Assembly (NCBI GenBank): GCA_019359695.1
Contig: JAHHGV010000003.1
Location: forward strand, 226,603-290,602
From: Brasilonema angustatum HA4187-MV1
GTDB lineage: Bacteria; Cyanobacteriota; Cyanobacteriia; Cyanobacteriales; Nostocaceae
Length of the DNA: 64,000 nucleotides
Direction: 5' to 3'
The notes beneath the pieces are model-generated. The model searched no databases and was not told the DNA's origin. It worked only from the letters and a program-made list of their open reading frames with translations. This document shows positions 27,287 through 38,566 of the stretch, one piece after another (position 1 is the stretch's first letter; each line of letters begins with the position of its first letter). A program made the position numbers and the translations under genes.

Positions 27287-27964
27287 ACCTAACCTCTGGT
27301 GCAGAATTTGTGAGTCGTTGACATTTGGTAGGCATACTCAGTAAAAAACAGCCACCACAGATAGATTATTTGTTTAGGGTTCTGGTGAAAATCATCCTTT
27401 GGATATAGTCCACATGAGCAAGAACCGCACTTTTACCTATCGTTTCTATGGAAAGCAATAGATACACAATGGTTTTCGGTTGTCACACTTGTCAATACCC
27501 CCTGACCTGAATCGTTACGATAATTTAAGAATAAGGAACTTGTCACGCATTCTAATTGTCTAGTTATTCATCCGACACTATATGTCTAACAATATGCTTT
27601 CAAATAACAGGTCAGGTGTGGGGCTATACTCGAAGAAACTAACTAAATCCTTGCCTAAGATAGATGTTTTATTTCCTCTTAAAGAGGTATATCAAAATAT
27701 ATAAAGAATGTTTTGCAGTGATTCTCCTTTTCTAACATGAAAAGTTTATTGCAGCATCCTTTAGCGCATTTTTAACTCATCAACGCCTACGTATTTCAAA
27801 ACATTTTGAATTTTCTATGAGTTGTTTTATTGAGGTCTAAGTTTCAACGATAACTTGTTCAGTAGTTGATTCAAGTGCAATCTATCAACTGAATCTCATG
27901 ACTTCTCAGGATTTTTCGGTAGGCGAGATAAGTGTCATCTTTTTTGTGAGGAGTGAAAAAAGTT
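27287..27964. other. Divergent promoter region
   Basis: This 678-bp AT-rich gap separates the efflux operon (minus) from the SLH-fasciclin gene (plus). It must carry both promoters. No gene or clear repeat seen. AGGAG at 27949-27953 serves the downstream gene. Confidence 0.5.
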
Positions 27965-29650
27965 ATGTATATCTCAAAGCGTTTGTCAACAGTCAGCACT
28001 GCATTGATAACGTTAGGAATAATTACTGCTACAGCTAGTCCTACATTAGTTTCTGCTCAAACACCTCAAGAAATAACTCCATCGACGACTCCATCGACAA
28101 CTCCATCGACGACTCCATCGACAACTCCATCAACAACTCCATCAACGAGTAACTTTCCAGATGTTGCGGCAGATTACTGGGCACAACCATTTATCCAAGC
28201 TTTAGCCGCAAAAAACGTAATTAGTGGTTTTCCTGATGGCACTTATAGACCGGATCAACCTGTAACTCGTGCTGAATTTGCAGCAATGATTCAAAAAGCT
28301 TTCAGCAAAAACTCAGTTCGGCAGCTACCTGCTGGTGGGTTTCAAGATGTTCCTTCTACCTATTGGGGGGCTTCTGCTATTACTCAAGCCTACGAAACCG
28401 GATTTCTAGCAGGGTATCCAGGGAACTTGTTTAGACCAAATCAGCAAATTCCTAAGGTGCAGGCGATCGTTGCTTTAACAAGTGGTTTAGGTTTGACTGC
28501 TAGTGGTGATGCAACCAATAGTCTTGGTACTTATTACACAGATGCTAGTTCTATCCCAAACTATGCTGTGAATAATGTGGCAACTGCAACACAAGATAAT
28601 CTTGTGGTTAACTATCCAAATGTGAGTACCCTCAATCCACTTGCACCTCTAACTCGTGCAGAAGCTGCAGCACATTTATATCAAGCTTTGGTTAAACTGG
28701 GACAGGTGCCACCTCTTGCGAACAATGTCGCAGCTGCTAGTTATATTGTAGGTAGAACCACTGCGAGCGCTCCAACAACTAGCACAGACATTGTATCTGT
28801 TGCTGCTTCTAGTAATTCTTTTACAATTTTGACTTCTTTATTGAAGACAGCAGGTCTGACTGATGCTCTACAACAACCAGGCCCTTACACTGTTTTCGCT
28901 CCTACCGATGAGGCATTTTCTGCTTTGCCTAAACAAACCTTAGAGCAGTTGCAGCAGCCAGAAAACAGAGAAGCACTGATTAAAATTTTAAGATACCACG
29001 TGGTGCCTGGTAGCCTTAGTGCTGATCAACTTAGAGCTGGTAAGATCACAACCGCTGAAGGCTTACCCCTAAAGGTTAAAGTCGAAGGTGGTAATCAAAT
29101 TGCAGTCAACAATGCCAGCGTGACTCAGCCGAACATCCAAGCAAGCAATGGTGTTATTTATGGAATTAACAAAGTCCTCATACCGTCTGATGTAAGTCTC
29201 AATACAGGGAATGGCGGAGGTAGTGGAGATGGTATTACGCCAGGTAGAGCCACTCGTGGTGTCTCTAGCTATATCGGAGTTGGTGGTAATATTGGCTTAG
29301 GCGGTGATTCAGCTCTTGCTGAAGGGAACTTTGCAGTTTTCAGTAAAATTGGGCTAACACGAAACTTCTCGGTGCGACCTTCAGCTGTGATTGGAGATGA
29401 TCCGATCATTCTTGTTCCCATTACCTTCGACTTGTCTCAACGAGGAACAGGAAAAGGGTTTAACATCGCCCCTTACGTAGGTGCTGGCGTCGCGATTGAA
29501 ACTAGTGATGATGCTGATGTTGGTTTCCTTCTTTCTGGCGGTGTTGATGTGCCATTAACTCGTAGATTTACATTAACAGGTTCTGTGAATGCAGCTTTTC
29601 TAAATGAGACTGATGTCGGTCTGATGCTAGGAGTTGGCTACAATTTCTAA
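27965..29650 (+). CDS. SLH-fasciclin surface protein with C-terminal barrel domain
   Basis: The frame opens at GTG 27953, but ATG 27965, with AGGAG 11 bases upstream, is the likelier start. Order: a signal peptide ending in VSAQ, then a Thr/Pro/Ser linker of repeated TPST units encoded by a 12-bp DNA repeat near 28077-28148. SLH domains follow to about residue 240 (FPDVAADYWAQPFIQALAAK, GFPDGTYRPDQPVTRAEFAA). A fasciclin domain lies at about 275-410 (ILTSLLKTAGLTDALQQPGP, YTVFAPTDEAFSALP, ILRYHVVPG). A glycine-rich domain ends in GVGYNF. SLH binds the cell-wall polymer, fasciclin domains mediate adhesion, and the last domain looks like an outer-membrane barrel. Likely a cell-surface adhesion protein. 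Confidence 0.9.
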   Translation: MYISKRLSTVSTALITLGIITATASPTLVSAQTPQEITPSTTPSTTPSTTPSTTPSTTPSTSNFPDVAADYWAQPFIQALAAKNVISGFPDGTYRPDQPVTRAEFAAMIQKAFSKNSVRQLPAGGFQDVPSTYWGASAITQAYETGFLAGYPGNLFRPNQQIPKVQAIVALTSGLGLTASGDATNSLGTYYTDASSIPNYAVNNVATATQDNLVVNYPNVSTLNPLAPLTRAEAAAHLYQALVKLGQVPPLANNVAAASYIVGRTTASAPTTSTDIVSVAASSNSFTILTSLLKTAGLTDALQQPGPYTVFAPTDEAFSALPKQTLEQLQQPENREALIKILRYHVVPGSLSADQLRAGKITTAEGLPLKVKVEGGNQIAVNNASVTQPNIQASNGVIYGINKVLIPSDVSLNTGNGGGSGDGITPGRATRGVSSYIGVGGNIGLGGDSALAEGNFAVFSKIGLTRNFSVRPSAVIGDDPIILVPITFDLSQRGTGKGFNIAPYVGAGVAIETSDDADVGFLLSGGVDVPLTRRFTLTGSVNAAFLNETDVGLMLGVGYNF

Positions 29651-29682
29651 GTAACGAAATCTCACCCTGCCCTGTCGGGCAT

Positions 29683-29716
29683 CCCTCTTCTTAATTAAGG
29701 AGAGGGACATTTTTTT
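29683..29716 (+). terminator. Intrinsic terminator after the fasciclin gene
   Basis: The near-perfect stem CCCTCTTCTTAA/TTAAGGAGAGGG is followed by ACA and seven T. It lies 33 bp after the stop codon. The same arms recur in the repeat elements at 34065, 34310 and 50670, suggesting a repeat recruited as terminator. Confidence 0.75.
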
Positions 29717-29843
29717 GTAGGTAAAAGCGAGGATGAGGTGGTAAGTAGCTCAAGCTAATTAAACGTGAAATGTCATTGCGAGTGGAACGCAGTGGAACGA
29801 AGCAATCGCAAGAATCGTATCTTATGTTTTTTTATGTTGACCT

Positions 29844-30217
29844 ACTTAATATGGTTCGGTTAAAATCCCCCCGCCTGCGGCGACCCCCTTAAAAAGGGGG
29901 TAAAAGAGGGTTAGAAGCCCCCCTTTTTAAGGGGAGCCAGTGCGTTGCGGGGGTTCCCCCCGTTGTAGTACCTGGCGTGGGTTGGGGGGATCTCCTTTGA
30001 CTGAGATCTTGCATCAGGGTCAAAAACCGGGTTTTTTAAGCTTGGTTAGGATCCCCCCGCCTGCGGCGACCCCCTTAAAAAGGGGGTAAAAGAGGGTTAA
30101 AAGCCCCCCTTTTTAAGGGGAGCCAGTGCGTTGCGGGGGTTCCCCCCGTTGTAGTACCTGGCGTGGGTTGGGGGGATCTCCTTTGAGATAACCGAACATT
30201 ACCGAACCGTATTAAGT
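29844..30217. mobile_element. MITE-like element with internal duplication
   Basis: Terminal inverted repeats ACTTAATATGGTTCGGT (left, 29844-29860) and its near-perfect complement (right, 30201-30217) bound 374 bp without a gene. Inside, a block of about 140 bp starting CCCCCCGCCTGCGGCG occurs twice (from 29868 and 30052). A shorter copy of the same element lies at 49100-49232. It is non-autonomous; the mobilising transposase is not in the window. Confidence 0.7.
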
Positions 30218-30358
30218 CAGGGGGTATGACAAAAACACTTTGTCACAAAATCTTACAAACAAATCCTCTTTGCCTACAAACCTAATATTAGTACTACTGA
30301 GCCACAATTTTTCTTATTTTAAAGTATTCTTCCCAACCCCATATTAAAGACTTGTTTT

Positions 30359-33300
30359 ATGCTGAGCAGAAAACCGGTGCGTCACCCATTCTTGTTCTTC
30401 ACCTTACCTCTTGCAACCGTATTCAGCTTGACCTACTTTAGCGTAGCTAGAGCACAAATCACTCCTGATAACAGTCTCGGTGCAGAAAGTTCTGTTGTTG
30501 CTCCCAATGTTGAGATTAAAGGCATCCCTAGCGACAGGATTGACGGGGGCGCAACTCGCGGGACGAACTTGTTTCATAGTTTTCAGGAATTTAATATAAA
30601 CGCTGGTAGAGGAGCTTATTTTTCTAATCCGGCTGGGATTGCAAACATACTCACCAGAGTGACTGGGGGGAATGTCTCGAATATTCAAGGTGTTTTGGGT
30701 GTGTTGGGCAATGCGAACTTGTTTTTGATTAATCCGAATGGAATAATCTTTGGACCAAATGCTCGGTTGGATGTGGGTGGTTCATTTTTGGGAAGTACGG
30801 CAAATAGTTTGATATTTAAGAATAATTTTGAGTTTAGTGCGACGAATCCGCAAGCACCGCCATTGTTAACTATAAATGTTCCGATTGGCTTGAGGTTTCG
30901 GGATAATCCGGGAAATATCACCAATCAGTCTAGAGCTCTTGATACTAGTACTAATATTTTTGGTCTTGCTGTTAAACAAGGAAATTCTTTAACACTGGTA
31001 GGTGGTGATGTCAGCTTAGATGGTGGAATACTGTTTGCACCAGGAGGACGAGTTGAGTTAGGAGGATTATCTGCTCCTGGAACGGTAGGACTTAATGCTG
31101 ATGGTAGCTTGAGTTTTCCTGTGGGAGTCCAAAGAGGTGATGTGTCCCTGACGAATGGTGCAGAAGTTGGTGTTAACTCAGGTGGGGGCGGTAGTATTGC
31201 AGTCAACGCCCGCAATTTAAATATTTCCGGAGGAAGTGGGTTATATGCGGGAATAGGGCAAGGCTTGGGGACAGTTGGTAGTCAAGCGGGAGATATTACG
31301 CTGGATGCCACAGGAGATATAAAAGTTGCAGGCAGCTATGTATTCAATTATGTGGCATCCCAAGCAGTGGGCAATAGTGGCAACATCAATATAACAACTG
31401 GCTCCTTGTCTTTAACTGATGGTGCTCGACTGATTGGCAGCACCTTGGGACAAGGAAATGCAGGTAATGTGTCAGTGCGAGCATCCGGTGCAGTTGATTT
31501 GGCAGGCAGTAACACTACCATCTTCAGCACTGTGGAAGCAGGAGGTGTAGGCAATGGTGGCAATATCGACATTAAGGCAGCAGCCTTCTCACTTAAAGAT
31601 GGCGCTCAACTGCTAACCCTAGTTCGTCAAGCATCTGACACTCAGCCAGCCGGAAGGGGGGATGCAGGCAATGTTATAGTTGATGTTACAGGACCTGTAA
31701 CTATTGCTGGGGTAGGGATAAAAAGCGGAAATCCCGGTGCGATTTTCAGCTATGTGGGCACGCGGGCGACGGGTAATGGGGGAAATATTACGATTTCCTC
31801 TGGCTCTTTCTCTTTAAGCGATGGCGCTCAACTGATTGCCAGCACATTTGGGCAAGGAAATGCAGGGAGCGTGTCGGTGCGAGCGTTGGGTTTTGTTGAG
31901 CTTGCAGATAGTAACACTGGCTTTATAAGCGCAGTGGAAGCAACAGGTGTGGGCAAAGGTGGCAATATCGATATAAAAGCAGCAACACTATCCCTCAAAG
32001 ATGGTGCTCGACTTGATACCAGCACTCGTGGAGTAGGGGATGCAGGCAATGTCACAATTTTCTCCTCCCGAAATGTCTTATTTGAAGGTGTTGGTAGCAA
32101 TGGTTCACCCAGTGGTGTATTTAGTACAGTACAGCCAACAGCAAAGGGGAATGGCGGTAGTATAACGCTACAGACAGGAACGCTTTCAGTTACTAATGGT
32201 GCTGCAATAATTGCTAGTACCTTGGGACAAGGAAATGCAGGCAATGTCAATATTACAGCCAGCGATACAATTTCTTTTAATGGAATTGGTAGCGATGGTT
32301 CTCCTAGCGGCATATCCAGCTCAGTTGGTTCTGGGGTAGTTGGTGGAGGTGGTGGTATCAAGATTGAACAGCAAGAGCGCTCTAATAATCCGCAAGAACG
32401 CTTCACTGAGCCGCAAATTCTTCGCTTCAGTATAACCATTGAGCCGTTTGGTAATGCTTCTTTTCCTGATGCCACTGGTAACAGTGGGAACATAAGTATC
32501 ACAACAAGATCGCTTTCAGTTACCAATGGTGCAAGACTAACAACTAGCACTTTTGGGGGGGGGAAATGCAGGTAATATAAGAATTCTAGCCAGCGATAAA
32601 ATCTCGTTTGATGGAGTTAGTAGCCGTGATGGTTCTCCTAGTGGTGCATTTAGTGCAGTGGATTCTAACTTTTTCGGGAAAGGAGGCGATTTAGATATTA
32701 CAACAGGGTTGCTTTCAGTCACCAATGGTGCTCAGTTAGTAACAAGTACTCTGAAAAAAGGCAACGCAGGCAATATTACACTAAATGCCCGCGATGCGGT
32801 TTTTGACGGAGTTAATAGTAAAGGCTCTCCCAGTGGCGCGTTTGCTACAGTAGATGCCAATGCAGAAGGAAAAGGTGGCGACATCACCATAAAAGCAGAA
32901 TCAGTTTCAGTCACCCAAGGTGCTCAACTAGCTGCTAACAGTCGTGGGCGAGGAGATGCAGGTAGTATCTCAATCACTACTGATACTGCTTTATTTCAAG
33001 GATTTGGCAGCAATGGTTTGCCTAGTCGTGCATCCAGTGCTGTGGAGACTGGAGCAGTCGGTAATGGAGGAAATTTGAGAATTGTTGCTGGACGCTTCAA
33101 TGTTCTTAATCGGGCAGAAGGAACTGTAAGCAATCAGGGAAGCGGTAATGCAGGTCAGCTAAAAGTCATAGCCAATTCTATCAATCTTGATAATCAAGGG
33201 AAACTCACTGCTAACTCTGCAAACGGTTTCGGAGGAGACATCATACTGCAAGCACGAGATTTACTGCTATTACGCCGTAATAGTCTGATATCCGCCATTA

Positions 33301-33908
33301 GTGGAGGACAGGACGGCAATATTAACATCAACACTCAATTTTTAGTCGCCTTTTCTCAAGAAAATAGTGATATCACTGCTACTGGCTTTGGGCGTACTGC
33401 GGGGAGTAATGTTGTAGTTAATATATCAAAACCAGGAGGAATCTTTGGTATTCAGTATCAGCCACAGCTTACCCCAAATAGTGATATTGTTGCTACTGGA
33501 AATATTATAATTAACAATTTCGATCTTGACCCCACCCAAGGGTTATTTGAATTGACACAAACAACCCCCGACCCGGCACAGCAGATTGCTTTAAATCCCT
33601 GTGTCAAGGGTTTTGGTAGCACTTTCACCATCACCGGACGCGGCGGACTACCAACTGATCCTAATAAAATCCTCAGTAGTGACAATGTGCGTGTTGATTT
33701 AATTCAGCCTGTCCCCAGTTCAGTAAGTTCAACAAGTACAACACAAAAGCACGCATCTCAAAAGCCACCTGTTAAACAGATAGTACCAGCACAGGGTTGG
33801 ATATATAACGAAAAAGGTGAGGTGGTGCTGGTCGCTTATGATCCGACTAAGACTGGTCCACAACGGCAGCAGCCAGCACCTACTAGTAGTTGTGCTGCAG
33901 TGAAATAA
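30359..33908 (+). pseudogene. TPS-type filamentous haemagglutinin, frameshifted at a G9 tract
   Basis: This is a large secreted adhesin of the two-partner-secretion kind. The first part (738 residues) has a signal peptide (FFTLPLATVFSLTYFSVARA), a haemagglutination-activity domain (NIQGVLGVLG, then NPNGIIFGPNARLDVGGSFL) and beta-helix repeats. It stops at 32573 just after nine G at 32555-32563. The second frame continues the repeats (GGGNAGNIRILASDKISFDG) to a C-terminal segment with GFGSTFTITGRGGLP and GWIYNEKGEVVLVAYDPTKT. Removing one G gives a single frame of about 1183 residues. The gene is thus a frameshift mutant, a phase-variable gene caught off, or a sequencing error. An intact paralogue is at 50748-53510. 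No TpsB transporter gene is nearby. Confidence 0.88.
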
Positions 33909-34388
33909 GATACGTAGAACGTTTAAGCTTTAATTCCACGCTGATGTAACCCTCCGGGGAAGACCTTCGGTCTCGCTACGCTAACGCCAGATGCCTAGGT
34001 CGGGAGACCCTCCTGCAGCACTGGTCTCACCTCACTCCCGCCCTAACGGGCACCCCTCTCCTTATTAAGGAGAGGGGAGGTTTTGGCGTAAGCCAAAGCC
34101 GGGGTGAGGTCACACGCGCATTGTCAAAACTCTAATCTCAACAGTGAAATAAGATTTATAGAACGATTAAGGTTTGATTCCACGCTGATTTAACCCTCCG
34201 GGGAAGACCTTCGGTCTCGCTACGCTAACGCCAGATGCCTAGGTCGGGAGACCCTCCTGCAGCACTGGTCTCACCTCACTCCCGCCCTATCGAGCACCCC
34301 TCTCCTTACTAAGGAGAGGGGAGGTTTTGGCGTAAGCCAAAGCCGGGGTGAGGTCACACGCGCGTTGGATTCATGAGTATCACCTCAC
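33901..34388. repeat. 244-bp tandem duplication behind the haemagglutinin gene
   Basis: The sequence from the last codons (TGAAATAAGAT) through a GC-rich hairpin block is repeated with a period of 244 bp (33901 and 34145), including the stretch GCTACGCTAACGCCAGATGC. A related 3' block follows the paralogue at 50629-50747. Each copy contains complementary arms CCCTCTCCTTA/TAAGGAGAGGG, suitable as terminators. Confidence 0.85.
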
Positions 34389-34405
34389 CCTTTTTTCTAT
34401 ATAAT

Positions 34406-35557
34406 TCACGCTCCCCAACTTAGCGGTACGAATCGTCGCTGTTCCAAAACTTTAGTATAAAGTTCTTCAAGTCGAGTAATATTACTACTAAGAGTATACT
34501 GTTCTAATACCCGCTTTCTGGCTTTCTGCCCCAGCAAGGTTGTTAATTCGGGATGATCTTGGAATAGTGGCAAGAGGGTTCTTAATTGGGAACGTACAGT
34601 TTTTGTGTTAAGAATAACACCCGCTCCTTTTTCCATTACCTCTCCATCTGCACCGACATCTGTTGCTATGCAAGCGGCTCCACAAGCCATTGCTTCTAAC
34701 AGAGACAAAGATAATCCCTCTACTAAAGATGGTAAAATAAATACATCTGCTCCCCGTAAAATTTCGATTCGTCGTTGTTCGTCAGCGACAAATCCTAACC
34801 AGATAATATTGTGCTCCAAATCGTAAAATGGCTCTAAAGAAGGTTTCAACGGACCATCACCAACAATGAGCAATGTGCTATCTGGTCCCATTTGTGCATC
34901 TTTCCAAGCACGGAGGAGGGCTTCAACGTTTTTTTCTGGGGCTATCCGACCTTGGTAGACAAACAAACGTTCAGCGCGAAATTCTTCTTTGACATTGGAA
35001 AGACCGGGAGAATATTTTTCAACATCCACACCGTTGGGAATGACAGCAATGTTTTGTTCCTGAACACCCATGCGAGCCAATAATTCTCGTTGAATTTGGG
35101 AAAAGACAATCACGCGATCATAATTACCCAAAAAAGGTGCGTAGAGTTGATAAGCCAAAAGTTGTGTTCCTGATACCAGTTTTGCGCCCTTTCCAGCAAA
35201 TGGTGTATGGAAGGTAGCAATCAGAGGTAACTTCAGTCGCTCACAAATTTCTGGTAGAACGAAGTCGAGGGGAGATAAAGTCAGAGAAGCATGGACTATA
35301 TCAGGTTTAATGCGTCGCAGCGACTGGGTTAAAACCTTAGTCGCTTTGAAAGTTGGAATTGTGTAAACCTGAGACTTGTAGATGAAGGGTAGGGTGACTT
35401 CTTGACAATTAGGCAAGTTCCCCACATCGGATTCTTCTTGAGCGAAGTGGAGAAAGCTAACTTGGTGTCCCCGGTCTAACAAGGCATTTGTAATTTCTCT
35501 ACTGTAGGTGACATTGCCACAAAAGGGTGATTTTTTTCCAATCCAGGCTATACGCAT
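34406..35557 (-). CDS. Family 4 glycosyltransferase
   Basis: The 383-residue GT-B enzyme transfers a sugar from a nucleotide donor, retaining configuration. The N-terminal domain (RIAWIGKKSPFCGNVTYSRE, PDIVHASLTLSPLDFVLPEI, ATFHTPFAGKG) binds the acceptor. The C-terminal domain has NGVDVEKYSPG, VYQGRIAPEKNVEALLRAWK, the donor region IWLGFV and the E-x7-E motif EGLSLSLLE. It probably acts in cell-envelope polysaccharide or glycolipid synthesis, but the neighbours give no clue to the product. Single gene on the minus strand. Confidence 0.92.
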   Translation of the reverse strand: MRIAWIGKKSPFCGNVTYSREITNALLDRGHQVSFLHFAQEESDVGNLPNCQEVTLPFIYKSQVYTIPTFKATKVLTQSLRRIKPDIVHASLTLSPLDFVLPEICERLKLPLIATFHTPFAGKGAKLVSGTQLLAYQLYAPFLGNYDRVIVFSQIQRELLARMGVQEQNIAVIPNGVDVEKYSPGLSNVKEEFRAERLFVYQGRIAPEKNVEALLRAWKDAQMGPDSTLLIVGDGPLKPSLEPFYDLEHNIIWLGFVADEQRRIEILRGADVFILPSLVEGLSLSLLEAMACGAACIATDVGADGEVMEKGAGVILNTKTVRSQLRTLLPLFQDHPELTTLLGQKARKRVLEQYTLSSNITRLEELYTKVLEQRRFVPLSWGA

Positions 35558-35928
35558 TCTTTGTTAGCTATCAGTAAAGCGAATTTATTATATTAGGTTT
35601 TTGTCCTTTTTTAATTAGTCCTTTGTCTCGCTTTACTTGCTGGTTCTTAACTTGGGGCAACACAAAACTTACTGTCACCTTGTACAAAAGCTTTGTACAT
35701 TTCTAGACAAGTGTACTTTTGGCTTTACTTACTTCACTTTTGGGTTGTTAATTTATGTAACTTCTAACAACCCTCGTAGACGTTAGGTATAACGTCTAGC
35801 TCAAACTTGGGTTGATTCCCAGCAAGACTCGTGAGAGTTTAGTACTGAGGTAAGTCTACCATAACAACTGAAGTTTTCAGTAAATAATCGGTTGTAAAAG
35901 CTGAAGATTAACTCTTTTTATCTGATAG
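35558..35928. other. Gap with a 9-bp perfect hairpin
   Basis: TAGACGTTA and TAACGTCTA around GGTA form a perfect hairpin at 35777-35798, between the MFS gene stop and the glycosyltransferase start (both minus). It could be an operator or weak terminator; no T run follows. Otherwise AT-rich, without a gene. Confidence 0.5.
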
Positions 35929-37593
35929 CTACTTAGAAGAGGTGTAACTGGTCAATATACCACCAGAAAAAACAATCGCAGCTAATACCAAAAATACCGT
36001 CTGTAATCCAACAAAGGTTTCTGCTACGCCTGTTAGTGCTAAGGGTAAGGACAAAGCAATATTAATCACATTGTTTTGTAAACCAAAAACTTTCCCACGC
36101 ATTTCTGGCGGAGTTTCTGTTTGGATGGCTGTCTGCATGGGAATACCCACCAACGCCCCAAAGACACCTAACAGTGTTATTAAAAGCAGGGCGATCCATA
36201 ACTGTTTAGTAAATATCGACAGACCGATAAGAGATGCTGCCATTCCTATACATCCACACAAACTTAACTGGGTATAGGACAAGCGCTGACCAAATAAACT
36301 TAAAAGAGTTGCGCCAACAGCAATACCAACACCACCTGCTGCTAGTAAAAAGCCAAATTGGGAAGCTTTTAAGTTAGGAATTAATTCTGCCATACGAACG
36401 GCTAAAACGGTTAATGCCGCAAATACTGAGAACAAAATGATCAGTTTAACAAGGGCATTGCGAAGACGAGAATTTTCTTTTAGATAACGCAAACCATCTT
36501 GCAAGTCAGCAAAAATGTGAGGAGATTCTTTTTCGCTTTGTTGAGGTTTTTCATGAGTGACAAGCAACAACAAAACGAATCCGGCGATCGCATAACTGCA
36601 ACCCACTACAAGTTCTTTACCTAGTCCATCACTACCACCTACTTGCGACCACAATTGATCTGCTACCCCTAACAATGGTTCCCCAACTGCAAACCCAACT
36701 ATCACTGACGCCATCATTGTTGTTGTGTACAGTGAGTTTGCCGAAAGCAAATGCTCTTCTTTGACAATTAAAGGCATAGCCGCCTGTTCTGCCGGTGCAA
36801 AAAACTGCGTCAGCGTAGAAACCAAGAAAGTCACTGTCAAAATGATGGCAAAACCCACTGGCAAAACTCCCACTAATGGTTGCCAATCATGAGTCAGCCA
36901 CAGCATTGCTGGAATTGCCAACACTAGTATGCCGCGCAAAACATTTGTTGCTACTAGCACCGCCTTTTTCGACCAGCGATCTACAAACACACCAGCAAGG
37001 GAACCAAAAAGAATTGCGGGAATGGTGAAAGCCATCATCAGCGTTGAAACCCAACCACTAATACTCTGTTCGCTTGTTTGAAACTGAGTATTAATGATGG
37101 CAATCATCAAAACCAGATACACTTTATCTGCCATCTGACAAAAGACTTGACCACCCCAAAGAGCCAAAAAGTTGGGGTTTTTTAATATCGGCAAAAACCC
37201 TTGCTCTTGCTGTTCACGTGATGCAGCTTCTGGACTGGAACCAGAAGCTTCTGTTATTTCTGTTGTTTTTGCTACAGCTGCTGTCGCCTCTTGGGTGCTA
37301 TCTTCGGAAATATTATTTTTGCCATTTGCCTCGCTAGAGGTCAAATTGTTTTCCGATTGTTGTTTGTGGTTAGTGACATCAGTTTTTGAGATTTCCGATG
37401 TACAATTTTTCTGATTTACGAAAATGTCTTTTGCCTGCTCGTGCAAGTTAACATGACTGGGTAGAGACTTGGGAATATTCGGGTTGTTAGCGATTTTAGG
37501 CATTGATGCCTTATTCTGTTTCCTAGCGTAACTTTGTGATAACGGCAGGATTTTTGGATCCAAATCAGACGGTTGCATCATGGTTAGCAGCAA
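35929..37593 (-). CDS. MFS transporter with long N-terminal tail
   Basis: The protein has up to 554 residues; starts at 37593 or the internal ATG pair near 37581/37578 are possible. About 130 polar, Asn/Ser/Thr/Glu-rich residues precede 10-12 membrane helices ([40 protein letters not shown] with the MFS-type loop, [20 protein letters not shown]). The fold is of the MFS_3/enterobactin-exporter group, including LplT-like lysophospholipid carriers. Substrate unknown. The start overlaps the 3' end of recO by up to 29 bp, so the two genes are translationally close. Confidence 0.88.
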   Translation of the reverse strand: MLLTMMQPSDLDPKILPLSQSYARKQNKASMPKIANNPNIPKSLPSHVNLHEQAKDIFVNQKNCTSEISKTDVTNHKQQSENNLTSSEANGKNNISEDSTQEATAAVAKTTEITEASGSSPEAASREQQEQGFLPILKNPNFLALWGGQVFCQMADKVYLVLMIAIINTQFQTSEQSISGWVSTLMMAFTIPAILFGSLAGVFVDRWSKKAVLVATNVLRGILVLAIPAMLWLTHDWQPLVGVLPVGFAIILTVTFLVSTLTQFFAPAEQAAMPLIVKEEHLLSANSLYTTTMMASVIVGFAVGEPLLGVADQLWSQVGGSDGLGKELVVGCSYAIAGFVLLLLVTHEKPQQSEKESPHIFADLQDGLRYLKENSRLRNALVKLIILFSVFAALTVLAVRMAELIPNLKASQFGFLLAAGGVGIAVGATLLSLFGQRLSYTQLSLCGCIGMAASLIGLSIFTKQLWIALLLITLLGVFGALVGIPMQTAIQTETPPEMRGKVFGLQNNVINIALSLPLALTGVAETFVGLQTVFLVLAAIVFSGGILTSYTSSK

Positions 37594-38500
37594 AATAAGA
37601 ATCTATTAAAGCAGCGGAGCGAATAAGGCGACCAATGTGATACTGAGTATAGGAGCGCAAAACTTGCTCAACGGATAACCAGCCATCATTTCTGGTTATA
37701 TCTTGGATGATCTCTGGTTGCGACAGGTGCTGGAGTATAGCAAGTTCTGTTGCATTCAAGCGGCTTGATATAACTGGTATTTCTTGCCGATGAATAATTG
37801 TTTGGTAGTTGGCAGGCTTCTCTTTCACAGTAGCAGGAATGGTGGAAGAAGTTGTGGAACTGGGGTGATGAGGTGGAAAGCTAGGAAAACTTTGTTGTTT
37901 TCTTTTCTCCTCCTTCAGACGTTCCCAAGCACTTAAGCAAATTGTTCCACCTGTTGGTATGCTAAATCCGACTTGCCAAGTTGGATCTGTAAAATCTGGT
38001 ATGAGAGAGCGTCCAGTGATGCAACAGACTTGTACTTGGGGAGTTAGTCCCGCCAAAGCTAAAAGGTGAAATACCCCATGAGCCAGATGTGCTAAAACAT
38101 TTAATGTTTCTGCGCTTTCTAAAACTTCTAAACGATTGAGATGTTCGTTGAGTAACTCATAAAGTTCTTCTTGGGGTTGCTCGCTTAACGCTACAGATAG
38201 TACTATTTCTGCTAAATACTGGCTAGCAGCCAACTTTCCTAAGTTTCTAGCAAGACCTGGATAAGATTTTATTGTTTGTGCTTGAGTGATTTTATCGAGC
38301 GATCGCCCTTTAGCAATCAGTAGCTCGTTTACCACAAACATTGCACTTCTACCACCAAGACTGGAGTTGTGTTTTCGTGATCCTGGGGCGACTGCTCGAA
38401 TCAGACCAAACTCTGGTGTCAAAATTGTCACTAGTCTATCTGATTCTCCGAGAGCCTGAGCTTTAAGATTAATTCCAGTTGCTTTATAAGTTTTACTCAT
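37565..38500 (-). CDS. recO: DNA repair protein RecO
   Basis: RecO works with RecF and RecR to load RecA onto SSB-coated gaps. The 311-residue protein shows the N-terminal OB fold ([39 protein letters not shown]), the helical middle and a zinc-ribbon-like remnant around [10 protein letters not shown] cyanobacterium-typical low-complexity insert ([18 protein letters not shown]) near residues 213-230 separates the helical parts. It is followed by the overlapping MFS gene and preceded by deoC 66 bp upstream, all on the minus strand, probably one operon deoC-recO-MFS. Confidence 0.95.
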   Translation of the reverse strand: MSKTYKATGINLKAQALGESDRLVTILTPEFGLIRAVAPGSRKHNSSLGGRSAMFVVNELLIAKGRSLDKITQAQTIKSYPGLARNLGKLAASQYLAEIVLSVALSEQPQEELYELLNEHLNRLEVLESAETLNVLAHLAHGVFHLLALAGLTPQVQVCCITGRSLIPDFTDPTWQVGFSIPTGGTICLSAWERLKEEKRKQQSFPSFPPHHPSSTTSSTIPATVKEKPANYQTIIHRQEIPVISSRLNATELAILQHLSQPEIIQDITRNDGWLSVEQVLRSYTQYHIGRLIRSAALIDSYFAANHDATV

Positions 38501-38566
38501 TAGTCATTAGTCATTAGTTACTAGTCATGAGTCATGAGCTTGAGACAAAAGACAAAGAACAAATGA

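Noticed and set aside
31828..32550. 240-residue minus-strand open frame inside the haemagglutinin gene
   Set aside because: Antisense shadow of beta-helix repeats; the plus frame carries the recognised domains.
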